Below the pieces are notes generated by a model, which was not told the DNA's origin, made no database searches, and was given only the letters and a program-made list of their open reading frames with translations. This document shows, in pieces, positions 25,350-32,892 of a stretch of 35,406 nucleotides of DNA. The stretch's first letter is position 1. Each line of letters opens with the position of its first letter. Position numbers and translations under genes: made by a program. The DNA is from Blastococcus sp. MG754426. GTDB lineage: Bacteria > Actinomycetota > Actinomycetes > Mycobacteriales > Geodermatophilaceae. The stretch covers positions 1-35,406 of the forward strand of contig NZ_SSXC01000041.1 of the NCBI RefSeq assembly GCF_021699055.1. Direction: 5' to 3'.

Positions 25350-25395
25350 CACAATGGGCGCAGAGCACAGTCCCGTGCTCGTCGTGTTGTGCTGT
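25350..25395. promoter_or_regulatory. Duplicated regulatory module, regulator-proximal copy
   Basis: This is the second copy of the module: CACAATGGGCGCA (25350-25362), GCACAG and GTGTTGTGCTGT (25384-25395), again with 34 bases from one block start to the next. It ends 26 bases before the GTG of the PucR-type gene, where a bound regulator could control its own promoter. The bases between the blocks differ between copies, which argues against a simple recent duplication without selection. Confidence 0.5.
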
Positions 25396-25420
25396 CAGCG
25401 GTGTGCCAGGAGGTCGACGA

Positions 25421-26641
25421 GTGCAGCCCTTCCGCCCGGAGGTGGCGACGAGGCTCGCGGAGCTCGCCCCCCGCCTGCTGGCGCAGCTGGACGCGATGAC
25501 CGACCGCATGGTGGACGTGCTCGTCCGCACCGAACCCGCCTACCGCGAGCTGGTGGAGGGGTCCGAGCAGGACCTGCGGCATTCCACCCGGTCCAACCTC
25601 GAGGCCGGGCTGCGCTCGCTGGTGGCCGCCGCCGCGAGCGGTGGCACCCCGCCCGTGGCCTCGGCCCGCGCGGTGGGCGCGCGGCGGGCGGCGCAGGGCC
25701 TGCCCCTCGAGGCGGTGCTGCGCGCCTACCGGCTCGGCGGGCAGGTGACGTGGGAGACGCTGCTCGCGGTGTCCCGCGACGGGTCCGCGCACCACGACAC
25801 CCTGCTGCTCGAGGTCGCCGGCTCCATCTGGCGGACCAACGACGCCGAGTGCGCCGCCCTGGCCGAGGGCTACCGGCTGGAGCAGCGGCGCCTCGAGGGG
25901 GTCGACGAGCAGGCACGTCAGCAGGCCCTGGACGGGCTGCTGGACGGCCGGGGCGGCGACCCGGCGTTCGTGCGGGGCGCCGCCGAGGTGCTGGGGCTCC
26001 CGCTGGACGGCCGGCTGATGGCGGTCGTCGGGTTGCCCGGGTCCGACGGCGCCCCGGCGCTGCGCTCTCCCGGGGAGTCGCTGCTGAAGCGGGGGGTGCG
26101 CTCGGTGTGGGGCGTGCGCGGCGACGCGCAGGTGGGGCTCGTCGGCCTGGGAGCCACCCGCCCCGGTGACCTGCTGGCGCTGCTGCGCGGCTCGGCGCAC
26201 GGCCCGGTCGGGGTGTCCGACGTCGTGGACGGCGCCCCGGCCGTGGGCACCGCCTACCGGCTGGCCGAGACCGCGGTGCGCACGCTGCCGGCGGGGGAGA
26301 GCCGGGTGGCCAGCATCGACGACCGGCTCCCCGAGGCGCTGCTGAGCAACTCGCCCGAGATCAGCTCCCGGCTGGTGGGGCAGTCGCTGGGCGGGTTGCT
26401 CGAGCTGCCCGAGGAGGAGCGCTCGGTCCTGCTGGACACGCTGGCGGCCTTCCTCGCCACCGACGGGTCGCCGACGCGGGCCGCTGACGCCCTGTACTGC
26501 CACCGCAACACCGTGATGCACCGGCTGCGGCGCATCGAGTCGGTGACGGGCCGCAAGGTGACCGACCCGCGGTCCCGGCTGCTCTGGCAGCTGGCGCTGC
26601 TGGGCACCGAGCACGGCCAGCCCACCCGCCGCTCCGCCTGA
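25421..26641 (+). CDS. PucR-type transcriptional regulator (C-terminal HTH_30)
   Basis: This is a 406-residue regulator. The N-terminal half (about 10-160) is helical and resembles the RsbRD-like N-terminal domain found in actinobacterial PucR relatives (MVDVLVRTEPAYREL, ARAVGARRAAQGLPLEAVLRAYRLG). The middle is a GGDEF-like/CdaR region (LLKRGVRSVWGVRG...). The C-terminus is the PucR helix-turn-helix: LLDTLAAFLATDGSPTRAADAL, then CHRNTVMHRLRRIESVTG. GTG 25421 is chosen because AGGAGG (25408-25413) is seven bases upstream; the frame stays open further but without a site. Divergent placement and the duplicated module suggest that it controls the liv operon and itself; this is inference. Confidence 0.87.
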   Translation: MQPFRPEVATRLAELAPRLLAQLDAMTDRMVDVLVRTEPAYRELVEGSEQDLRHSTRSNLEAGLRSLVAAAASGGTPPVASARAVGARRAAQGLPLEAVLRAYRLGGQVTWETLLAVSRDGSAHHDTLLLEVAGSIWRTNDAECAALAEGYRLEQRRLEGVDEQARQQALDGLLDGRGGDPAFVRGAAEVLGLPLDGRLMAVVGLPGSDGAPALRSPGESLLKRGVRSVWGVRGDAQVGLVGLGATRPGDLLALLRGSAHGPVGVSDVVDGAPAVGTAYRLAETAVRTLPAGESRVASIDDRLPEALLSNSPEISSRLVGQSLGGLLELPEEERSVLLDTLAAFLATDGSPTRAADALYCHRNTVMHRLRRIESVTGRKVTDPRSRLLWQLALLGTEHGQPTRRSA

Positions 26642-26654
26642 CGCGACCGTCGTG

Positions 26655-26679
26655 GGCGGCCCTTCTGCAGGGGCCCGCC
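26655..26679. terminator. Possible terminator between convergent genes
   Basis: GGCGGCCC and GGGCCCGCC can pair over eight base pairs with one bulged C around the TTCTGCAG loop. It sits between the regulator stop and the DUF2630 stop. It is weak evidence without a T-run. Confidence 0.3.
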
Positions 26680-26716
26680 GCGAGCGCGCGAGCGGAGGGG
26701 CAGGAGGGTCCTTCTA

Positions 26717-26950
26717 CTACTGGAGGTAGTTCTCGACCTGCTGCTCCGGGCGCACCTCGGCCTCGTCGGGGTCCTCGTCGTACTGGCGCTTGGCCCGGCG
26801 CTGCCGCAGCAGGTCCCAGCACTGGTCGAGATCGGCCTCGAGCCTGCTCATGCGGGCCCGCGTCTCGTCGGTGTGCTCGCTGCTCTCGCGCAGCGCGTGC
26901 TCCTCGTCCACCAGGGAGTGGATGCGCTGCAAGATGTCCTGCTCGTCCAT
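26717..26950 (-). CDS. DUF2630 family protein
   Basis: This 77-residue hydrophilic protein is built almost entirely of alpha helix. It begins MDEQDILQRIHSLVDEEHALRE and continues with MSRLEADLDQCWDLLRQRRAKR, the standard DUF2630 pattern of actinobacteria. The Glu/Arg-rich heptad-like spacing suggests a coiled coil. No function is known for the family. It follows the prephenate dehydrogenase gene by 59 bases on the same strand and may share its transcript. No strong ribosome site precedes ATG 26950; the start is set by family length. Confidence 0.85.
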   Translation of the reverse strand: MDEQDILQRIHSLVDEEHALRESSEHTDETRARMSRLEADLDQCWDLLRQRRAKRQYDEDPDEAEVRPEQQVENYLQ

Positions 26951-27009
26951 GCCCGGGTGCGTGCCCGGGGAAGCCGCGGCGAAACCGCGTCCGCCCTGCC
27001 CGGTGGTGG

Positions 27010-27969
27010 TCACCCCTCCCCGGGGACCCAGCCCTCCACGAAGGCGGCCAGCCGGCGGTGCACCGCCCCGCCCGCGCGGCCGAGGGCCAGCAGCGCGGCC
27101 CGGTCCAGCGGCACGCGGACGGTGCGCCGGCCGGCCGGCCGGGTGGCGACGGCGTGACCGGCGGCGACCAGTTCGGGCCAGGGCCGGGCCAGCTGCGCGC
27201 GGACCCGGTCCAGGGCGGCCGCCGTGGGGCCGGCGTTGCCCTCCACCATCGCGGTGACGAAGGCGGGGTCGCTGCCGATGACGCGGGTGCCGTCGCGGAA
27301 GCTCCCGGCAGCCAGGGCCAGGGCGAGCGGTCCGGCCTGCGCCGCGGCACCGGCGAGCGCGGCGGCGAGCAGGTGCGGGACGTGGCTGATCGCGGCGACG
27401 GCGTCGTCGTGCTCGGCGGCGGTGACCGGCACGACCTCCGCACCGACGGCGAGCGCCACCTCGGCGACCCGCAGCCACCGCGGCAGCTCGGTCCCCGGCT
27501 CCAGGCACAGCGCCCAGCGGGCCCCGGCGAACAGCCCCGGGTCGGTGGCGCCGTGCCCCGACCGCTCGGTGCCGCACATCGGGTGCCCGCCCACGAAGCG
27601 CCCGCCCAGGGCGGGGCCGAGCGCGTCGAGCACCGGCACCTTGACCGAGCCCAGGTCGGTCACCGTCGCGTCGGGGGCGACCACCAGCCCGTCGAGCGCG
27701 GTCGCCATCGCCGGCAGCGGCACGGCCAGCACGACGACGCCGGAGAGCTCGCGGCTGATCCGCACCCCCCGCGCGGCCGCGGCGTCGCGGGCGGCGGGGT
27801 CGACGTCCCAGCCGGACACGGGACGCCCGGCGGCAGCGAGCGCTGCGGCGAGCGAACCGCCGAGCTGCCCGAGCCCGACGACGCCGACCGGGGGCGCGGG
27901 CATGGTCGGGACCGGGAACGACGGCGCCCCGCCGACGGGGGCGCCCCCGGGTCCAGCGCTATCGGCCAT
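27010..27969 (-). CDS. tyrA: Prephenate dehydrogenase
   Basis: The 319-residue NAD(P)-dependent dehydrogenase has a Rossmann motif VVGLGQLGGSL (G32, G34, G37) with acidic D55 at the end of the second strand. The TyrA motif GGHPMCGTERSG (about 127-138) and SHVPHLLAAALAG in the helical domain follow. It should convert prephenate to 4-hydroxyphenylpyruvate for tyrosine synthesis. No ACT domain is present. The first 22 residues are Pro/Gly/Ala-rich; ATG 27903, just before the conserved PPVGVVGLGQ, is an equally possible start, and neither has a Shine-Dalgarno site. It is divergent from the O-methyltransferase gene. Confidence 0.88.
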   Translation of the reverse strand: MADSAGPGGAPVGGAPSFPVPTMPAPPVGVVGLGQLGGSLAAALAAAGRPVSGWDVDPAARDAAAARGVRISRELSGVVVLAVPLPAMATALDGLVVAPDATVTDLGSVKVPVLDALGPALGGRFVGGHPMCGTERSGHGATDPGLFAGARWALCLEPGTELPRWLRVAEVALAVGAEVVPVTAAEHDDAVAAISHVPHLLAAALAGAAAQAGPLALALAAGSFRDGTRVIGSDPAFVTAMVEGNAGPTAAALDRVRAQLARPWPELVAAGHAVATRPAGRRTVRVPLDRAALLALGRAGGAVHRRLAAFVEGWVPGEG

Positions 27970-28018
27970 GATCAGAGGCTATGACGCCGACCTGCCCGCC
28001 CCGGCCTCCCCACGCGCC

Positions 28019-28681
28019 ATGACGCCCCGGTCGTTCCTGCTCACCCCTGAGCTCGCCGACTACGTCCGCGCCTCCTCCGACCCCGTGGACGAGGTGATGG
28101 CCGACCTGATCCGGGAGACCGCGGCGATGGCGGAGCGGGGCGAGGCCTCGCCCACCCTGCAGATCGCCCCGGAGCAGGGCGTGCTCATGCGGCTGCTCAC
28201 CGCGGCGCTCGGCGTCCGGACGGCGATCGAGATCGGCACCTTCACCGGCTTCTCCGCGCTCTGCATCGCCCGCGCGCTGCCGGCCGACGGCAGGCTGGTG
28301 TGCCTGGACAACGACGAGCGGTGGACGGCGGTGGCGCGGCGCTACTGGGCGCGCGCCGGGGTGGCCGACCGGATCGAGCTGCGGCTCGGTGACGCGCTGC
28401 CCACGCTCCGCTCGCTGCCGGTCGAGGAGACGTTCGACCTGGCGTTCGTCGACGCCGACAAGACCGGTTACGCCGCCTACGTCGAGGAGCTGCACCCGCG
28501 GCTGCGGCGCAACGGCGTGGTGCTGCTGGACAACACGCTGTGGTCGGGGCGGGTGCTGGACCCGGCCGACGAGTCCGACCGCGCGCTGGTGGAGCTCAAC
28601 GCCGCGCTGGCCGCGGACCCGCGGTGGGAGACGGCGCTGCTGCCGCTCGCCGACGGCCTGACCCTGCTGCGCAAGCGATGA
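28019..28681 (+). CDS. Class I SAM-dependent O-methyltransferase (catechol type)
   Basis: The 220-residue enzyme belongs to the metal-dependent O-methyltransferase family (Methyltransf_3). It has IEIGTFTGFSALCIARALP as the SAM-binding loop (about 70-88), the acidic residue at LDNDE, and metal ligands in FVDADK (D145) and LLDNTLWSG (D171, N172). Members methylate catechols, caffeoyl-CoA-like compounds or similar diols; the substrate here is unknown. ATG 28019 matches the family's usual MTPRSFLLTPELADYV start. An in-frame ATG at 27968 would overlap the tyrA start codon. The next gene overlaps its stop by four bases. Confidence 0.88.
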   Translation: MTPRSFLLTPELADYVRASSDPVDEVMADLIRETAAMAERGEASPTLQIAPEQGVLMRLLTAALGVRTAIEIGTFTGFSALCIARALPADGRLVCLDNDERWTAVARRYWARAGVADRIELRLGDALPTLRSLPVEETFDLAFVDADKTGYAAYVEELHPRLRRNGVVLLDNTLWSGRVLDPADESDRALVELNAALAADPRWETALLPLADGLTLLRKR

Positions 28682-29181
28682 GCGCGGGCACGGGGGAGGG
28701 GCCGGCCAGCTACGCGGTGCGGGTCAGCCGGGCCGGCTCCCGCTGGCAGGTGGAGCTGCTGGCGGCCGACGCCGGTGACGAGCTGCCGGTGCTGGAGCGC
28801 GCGCTCGGCGACCCGGGCCGCGAGGGCTGGCCGCCGCCGTTCGTCGTCGTCGTCGACTCGCGGCTGTACTTCGTCGTGCTGCGGCACGGTCCCGGGGGCA
28901 TGGTGCGCGCGCTGATCTCCGACGCCACGATGCTGGAGTGGGTGCTCGCCGCCGAGGTGGTCGAGCGCTACGGCATCGGCGTCGACACCGAGGGCGCCTT
29001 CGACGACGACGAGACCGGCTGGCCCGGCGGCGACCTGGACCTGTTCGCCGACGACGGGCTGCCCGCCGAGGAGCTGCGACCGATCGTGACCGCCGACGAC
29101 CTGTGGGCCGACGAGATGGTGGGCCGGATCGCGACCCGCCTGGGCTTCGCCGAGGAGCTGGCCGCGGCGGTGCGCTCGTGA
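28678..29181 (+). CDS. tRNA adenosine deaminase-associated protein
   Basis: The 167-residue acidic protein has the features of the actinobacterial family named after its frequent neighbourhood with tadA: ELLAADAGDELPVLERAL near the start, FVVVVDSRLYFVVLRHGPGGMVRALISDA in the middle and LWADEMVGRIATRLGFAEELAA at the end, with an Asp-rich GGDLDLFADDG segment. No enzyme motif is visible. The name reflects gene neighbourhood, not a proven activity. It overlaps the preceding methyltransferase (ATGA) and the following HAD gene (GTGA), so all are probably one transcript leading to tadA. Confidence 0.82.
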   Translation: MSAGTGEGPASYAVRVSRAGSRWQVELLAADAGDELPVLERALGDPGREGWPPPFVVVVDSRLYFVVLRHGPGGMVRALISDATMLEWVLAAEVVERYGIGVDTEGAFDDDETGWPGGDLDLFADDGLPAEELRPIVTADDLWADEMVGRIATRLGFAEELAAAVRS

Positions 29182-29825
29182 GCGTCTCCGCGGTGGTGTT
29201 CGACCTGGGCGGGGTGCTCACCGAGAGCCCCATGACCGCCTTCGCCGCCTACGAGCGGGAGGCCGGCCTGCCCGAGGGGCTGATCCGGCAGCTGAACTCG
29301 ACCGACCCGGACACGAACGCCTGGGCGCGGTACGAGCGCAACGAGCTCGACGTCGCCGGGTTCTCCGCCGCCTTCGAGGCCGAGGCCGCGGCGCGGGGCC
29401 ACCGGATCGAGGCCGCGCGGGTGCTGGCCGCGCTGCAGGGCGAGCTGCGCCCGGCGATGGTCGCCGCGGTGCGGCGGCTGCGCGAGGCCGGGCTGCCGCT
29501 GGCGCTGCTGTCGAACAACGTGGCACCGATGGAGCGCGGCGGCCGGCTGGGTGACGTGCTCGACCTCTTCGACGCCGTCGTCGAGTCGTCCGTCGAGGGC
29601 GTGCGCAAACCGGAGCCGGAGATCTACCGGCGGGCACTGGACCGGCTGTCCGAGGCCGTCGGTCGCCGCATCGAGGCTGCCGACTGCGCCTACCTGGACG
29701 ACCTGGGGATCAACCTCAAGCCCGCCCGTGCGCTGGGCTTCGCCACGGTCAAGGTGGTGGACCCCGCGGTCGCGCTGGCCGAGCTCTCCGAGCTGGTCGG
29801 CTTCCGGCTGGACGGCGCCGCGTGA
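29178..29825 (+). CDS. HAD-superfamily hydrolase
   Basis: The 215-residue HAD protein has motif I FDLGGVL (D9), motif II LLSNN, motif III lysine in KPEPEIY and motif IV YLDDLGINLKPARALG. The cap region is a small helical insertion after motif I, as in subfamily IA. The pattern DLGGVL...KPEPEIY...DDLGIN resembles the phosphatase domain found in ACAD10-like and epoxide-hydrolase N-terminal proteins. The second aspartate of motif I is replaced by glycine (DLG), common in this subgroup. The substrate is unknown. Its GTG overlaps the upstream stop, and tadA follows within about 25 bases. Confidence 0.82.
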   Translation: MSVSAVVFDLGGVLTESPMTAFAAYEREAGLPEGLIRQLNSTDPDTNAWARYERNELDVAGFSAAFEAEAAARGHRIEAARVLAALQGELRPAMVAAVRRLREAGLPLALLSNNVAPMERGGRLGDVLDLFDAVVESSVEGVRKPEPEIYRRALDRLSEAVGRRIEAADCAYLDDLGINLKPARALGFATVKVVDPAVALAELSELVGFRLDGAA

Positions 29826-29850
29826 CTGCGGTCCGGAGGTCGCTCCCGCC

Positions 29851-30372
29851 GTGCTCTGCCTCTGGGTGCGGTGGCACTCAGAGGCGGAGCTCCCGGGGTG
29901 GCACCCGGTGAGCCCCGACCTCGAGTCGGCGATGGGGCGGGCGCTCGAGCTCGCGGCGGCCGCCGAGCAGTGGCGCGACACGCCGATCGGCGCCGTCGTC
30001 CTGGGGCCGGACGGCGCGGTCCTGGCCGAGGCGGCCAACGAGCGCGAGAAGCGCGGTGACCCCACCGCGCACGCCGAGGTGCTCGCGCTGCGGGCGGCGG
30101 CGCAGGTGCACGGCGACGGCTGGCGGCTGGGCGGCTGCACCCTGGTGGTCACCCTGGAGCCGTGCACGATGTGCGCCGGAGCCAGCGTGCTGTCGCGGGT
30201 GGCGCACGTCGTCTACGGCGCCGACGACCCGAAGGCGGGCGCGGCCGGCTCGCTGTGGGACGTGGTCCGGGACCGCCGGCTCAACCACCGGCCCGAGGTC
30301 ACCGGTGGCGTGCGGGCCGAGGAGTGCGGCGCGCTGCTACGCGCCTTCTTCCGCCGTCAGCGGGGCCTGTAG
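29851..30372 (+). CDS. tadA: tRNA-specific adenosine deaminase
   Basis: This is a 173-residue cytidine-deaminase-fold enzyme. The zinc site is H74-A-E76 in PTAHAEV and PCTMC (C105, C108), with E76 as proton shuttle. VVYGADDPKAGAAGSLWDV and LNHRPEVTGGVRAEECGALL are specific to TadA, which converts A34 to inosine in tRNA-Arg(ACG). GTG 29851, with GGAGG 11 bases upstream, is used because codons from there on keep the G/C third-base bias; GTG 29908 would give a product nearer E. coli length and cannot be excluded. It ends just before tRNA-Ser(CGA). Confidence 0.9.
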   Translation: MLCLWVRWHSEAELPGWHPVSPDLESAMGRALELAAAAEQWRDTPIGAVVLGPDGAVLAEAANEREKRGDPTAHAEVLALRAAAQVHGDGWRLGGCTLVVTLEPCTMCAGASVLSRVAHVVYGADDPKAGAAGSLWDVVRDRRLNHRPEVTGGVRAEECGALLRAFFRRQRGL

Positions 30373-30382
30373 TCTCTTCGGC

Positions 30383-30470
30383 GGTGGCGTGTCCGAGCGG
30401 CCGAAGGAGCACGCCTCGAAAGCGTGTGAGGTGCAAGCCTCCGTGGGTTCAAATCCCACCGCCACCGCCA
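30383..30470 (+). tRNA. tRNA-Ser (anticodon CGA)
   Basis: The 88-nt gene includes encoded CCA (30468-30470). The acceptor stem GGTGGCG pairs with CGCCACC. The anticodon stem CACGC/GCGTG encloses loop CTCGAAA with anticodon CGA at 30417-30419. A long variable arm (TGAGG...CCTC) marks a class II tRNA, and the T arm is GTGGG TTCAAAT CCCAC. It reads UCG. Confidence 0.95.
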
Positions 30471-30476
30471 GCAGGA

Positions 30477-30515
30477 GCAGCCCCCGTCCTCCCGTTCCGG
30501 GAGGGCGGGGGCTGC
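30477..30515. terminator. Strong bidirectional terminator hairpin
   Basis: A 17-bp stem (30477-30493 with 30499-30515, one G-T pair) with a GTTCC loop lies 7 bases after the tRNA on the + strand and 18 bases after the kinase stop on the - strand. It can end both convergent transcripts. Confidence 0.8.
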
Positions 30516-30532
30516 GTCGTACGCGGGGCCCG

Positions 30533-32227
30533 TCAGGCGGGGAAGTCGCTGTCCAGGATCAGCTGACCATCGCGGACCAGGAACGTGAAGCGGTGCGGCC
30601 CGGTCTCGCGGCGACCGTCGGCGTAGCGCAGCTCCATGGTGGCCGTCGCGGTGGTCTCGCCGTCCGCCGCTCGGATGTCGCGGATGCGCACGTCCTCGAA
30701 CTGCTCCCAGTACCGGATGTAGTCGGCGCGGCTGATGTTCGCACGCAGCGTGGGGCCGGTGCGCTCCCACGCCCGTGCCGGGTCCTCGATCACCTGCTCG
30801 TGGTAGTCCTCGACGAAGTCGCGGATGCCGTCCTCCGTGAGCGGGTCCGCGTCGTCCCCGTCCCCGTTCCCGCCGTCGCCGTTGCCGTTCCCGTTCCCGC
30901 GGTTGCCGTTCCCCTCGTTGCCGTTCCCCTCGTCCTCGTCGCCGTCCCCTTCCCCCTCGTCCGCCGGCGGCGGGACGACCGGTGGAGCGGGCTCCTCCGG
31001 CTGGGTCGCCGTGGGCTCCTGGCCGGCGGTGGGGGCCTCGGACGTCGCCGTCGTGGGGGACGCGGCCGTGGCGTCCGGGTCGCCGCCGGACGTCCCCAGC
31101 CAGATCCCGAGCGCGCCCAGCAGCGCGACGATGCCGACGCCCGCCGCCACCCACGGGCCCCGGCGGCGTCCGCGGCGGTCGGCGGGTGCCGTTGCCGCTG
31201 CCGTTGCCGCTGCCGCTGCCGCGGGCGGGGCGGGCGTGCGGGCGACCCGCGGGACCGGCACCGGCGTCCCGGCGGAGGCCGGCGGAGGGGAAGAGGCGCC
31301 GGCGGCGAACACCGCCGTCCCGGAGGGGCCCGCCGGGCGCAGGTCGGTGCGGGCCACGAGCACCGTCGTCGGGTCGCCGTCCCGGCCCGCGGCGAGCCGG
31401 GCGAGCTCGTCGCGCACCTCGGTCATCGGGGGGCGCGCGCCGGGGTCGTCGTCGAGCATCCGGAGCAGGGGGTCGGTGAGCGCCCCCGCGCGCTGCGGGG
31501 GAGTGATCCGTCCGGCCGCCACCCGGTGCAGCATGCTCAGCGGGTTGTCCTGCATGCCGAACGGCGGCAGGCCCTCGAGGCAGGTGTAGAGGGTGGCCCC
31601 GAGGGAGAAGACGTCGCTGGCCTCGGTCATCGCCTGCCCCTGGGCGACCTCCGGGGCGAGGAACGCCGGGGTGCCGGTGATCTGACCGGTCCGGGTGAGG
31701 GTGACGTCGCCGCTGGCGTGCGAGATGCCGAAGTCGGTGATCTTGACCAGGCCGGCGGCGCGGCCGCCCTCCCCGATGAGGACGTTGGCCGGTTTGACGT
31801 CGCGGTGGACGATCCCGGCCGCGTGGGTGGCCGCCAGGGCGTCGGCGACCTGCGCGCCGATCTGCGCGACCAGGCCCGCGGGCAGCAGCCCCTCGGTGGC
31901 GAGGACCTCTGCGAGGCTGCGGGAGGGCAGGTACTCCATGACCAGCCAGGGCACGCCGTCCTCGAGCGCCACGTCGTAGACCGAGATCGCGTGCGGGTGG
32001 GTCAGCCGCGCGGCGATGCGGCCCTCGCGCAGCGCCCGCTGCCGCTGCTCGTCGAGCTGCTCCTCGCCGGCTCCCAGCGGCAGCAGGACCTGCTTGACGG
32101 CGACCTGCCGGCCCAGGCGCTCGTCGCGCGCCAGCCAGACGGTGCCCATGCCGCCGCCGCCGATCTGCTGCTCCAGGCGGTAGCGCCCGGCGACGAGGCG
32201 GCCTGGCCCGGTGCCGGGAGGGGTCAT
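30533..32227 (-). CDS. Transmembrane serine/threonine protein kinase (PknB/Hanks type)
   Basis: The 564-residue protein has a cytoplasmic kinase domain (about 15-280): glycine loop IGGGGMGTVW, ATP lysine K45 in VAVKQV, HRDVKPANVL with catalytic D143, DFG (165-167) and GTPAFLAPEV in the activation segment. A Pro/Ala linker and basic RRGRRRG lead to one membrane helix (about 358-377). Outside lies a Thr/Pro/Glu-rich stalk, a Gly/Asn/Asp/Glu low-complexity run (GNGNEGNGNRGNGNG) and a C-terminal domain of about 100 residues (DGIRDFVEDYHEQV...LDSDFPA) resembling NTF2-like sensor domains. There are no PASTA repeats, so it is not a PknB orthologue. It lies 18 bases downstream of a small hypothetical gene, probably in one transcript. 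Confidence 0.92.
   Translation of the reverse strand: MTPPGTGPGRLVAGRYRLEQQIGGGGMGTVWLARDERLGRQVAVKQVLLPLGAGEEQLDEQRQRALREGRIAARLTHPHAISVYDVALEDGVPWLVMEYLPSRSLAEVLATEGLLPAGLVAQIGAQVADALAATHAAGIVHRDVKPANVLIGEGGRAAGLVKITDFGISHASGDVTLTRTGQITGTPAFLAPEVAQGQAMTEASDVFSLGATLYTCLEGLPPFGMQDNPLSMLHRVAAGRITPPQRAGALTDPLLRMLDDDPGARPPMTEVRDELARLAAGRDGDPTTVLVARTDLRPAGPSGTAVFAAGASSPPPASAGTPVPVPRVARTPAPPAAAAAATAAATAPADRRGRRRGPWVAAGVGIVALLGALGIWLGTSGGDPDATAASPTTATSEAPTAGQEPTATQPEEPAPPVVPPPADEGEGDGDEDEGNGNEGNGNRGNGNGNGDGGNGDGDDADPLTEDGIRDFVEDYHEQVIEDPARAWERTGPTLRANISRADYIRYWEQFEDVRIRDIRAADGETTATATMELRYADGRRETGPHRFTFLVRDGQLILDSDFPA
30857..30970. repeat. Short degenerate repeats coding the kinase's Gly/Asn stalk
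   Basis: CCGTTCCC/GTTGCC-type hexamers recur, including two exact 15-base units GTTGCCGTTCCCCTC at 30902-30916 and 30917-30931. They encode the GN/GD/EG stalk on the - strand and could vary in length between strains by slippage. Confidence 0.7.
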
Positions 32228-32245
32228 CGAGGGCGGCGCACCGGG

Positions 32246-32593
32246 TCAGACGGTGGAGGGCACGCCGTACCGGCGGGCGTACTCCTGCTGCGCGCCCGCG
32301 GGCAGGACGTCGTAGAGCTCGCCGAGCTCGTCGTGCACGCCGGCGTCGAGGTCGTCGAAGATCCGCTGCCAGGTGGGGGGCTCGTCGTAGCTGCGGGTGA
32401 GCAGCAGCTCCCACGCCTGGGCCTGGCGGTCGCGCTTGCTGCGCTCGGCGGCGAACTCCGACAGGTAGCGGTCCTTCGCCGCCGTCTTCTCCGCCGCCGT
32501 GGCCCCGGCCGGCAGCGCCGCGGCGTCGCCGCCCTTGAGCACACCGACGATCGCATCGACGACGTCCGGCCGGACCTCGCTGTGCTCACCCAT
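32246..32593 (-). CDS. Hypothetical protein, kinase operon partner
   Basis: The 115-residue protein is soluble and largely helical. It has an Ala/Lys/Glu-rich centre (ATAAEKTAAKDRYLSEFAAE) and a C-terminal SYDEPPTWQRIFDDLDAGVHDELGELYDVLP segment, but no motif I can assign. There is no signal peptide or membrane helix. ATG 32593 is followed by MGEHSEVRPDVVDAIVGVL. It precedes the Ser/Thr kinase gene by 18 bases on the same strand, so it could be a kinase substrate or modulator; nothing in the sequence proves it. Confidence 0.65.
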   Translation of the reverse strand: MGEHSEVRPDVVDAIVGVLKGGDAAALPAGATAAEKTAAKDRYLSEFAAERSKRDRQAQAWELLLTRSYDEPPTWQRIFDDLDAGVHDELGELYDVLPAGAQQEYARRYGVPSTV

Positions 32594-32753
32594 GTCCTGC
32601 GCCTCCTCTGTGCGGCCCGCAGGTGCAGGCCTTCCCCGCAGTCCGTCCGGTCAACCGCTCTGCCGTGAGGATGCCGCACGGCGCCGCCGGTGGCCTCCCC
32701 GCGGTGTCCCGGCGAGCCGCGCGACGACGCCCGGTACCATTCACCCCGTACCT

Positions 32754-32838
32754 GGAGGATTCGCCTAGTGGCCTATGGCGCTCGCTTGGAAAGCGGGTTG
32801 GGGGCAACCCCTCGGGAGTTCGAATCTCCCATCCTCCG
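32754..32838 (+). tRNA. tRNA-Ser (anticodon GGA)
   Basis: This is an 85-nt class II tRNA gene. The acceptor GGAGGAT pairs with ATCCTCC. The anticodon stem CTCGC/GCGGG has loop TTGGAAA, anticodon GGA at 32788-32790. A long variable arm (TTGGGGGCAACCCC) and T arm GGGAG TTCGAAT CTCCC complete it. The 3' CCA is not encoded (GCAG follows). It reads UCC and UCU. Confidence 0.95.
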
Positions 32839-32843
32839 CAGGT

Positions 32844-32878
32844 CGACGGGCCCCCGGCAGCACGCCGGGGGCCCGTCG
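32844..32878. terminator. Strong bidirectional terminator hairpin
   Basis: A perfect 15-bp stem (CGACGGGCCCCCGGC, 32844-32858, with 32864-32878) with a five-base loop follows the tRNA directly and also lies 15 bases past the stop of the - strand permease gene. It probably serves both. Confidence 0.8.
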
Positions 32879-32892
32879 CGTCGGGGCGTACC

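Noticed and set aside
30383-32838. tRNA-Ser genes as phage or island attachment sites
   Set aside because: No integrase and no repeated tRNA 3' end was found downstream; both are followed directly by terminators and ordinary genes.
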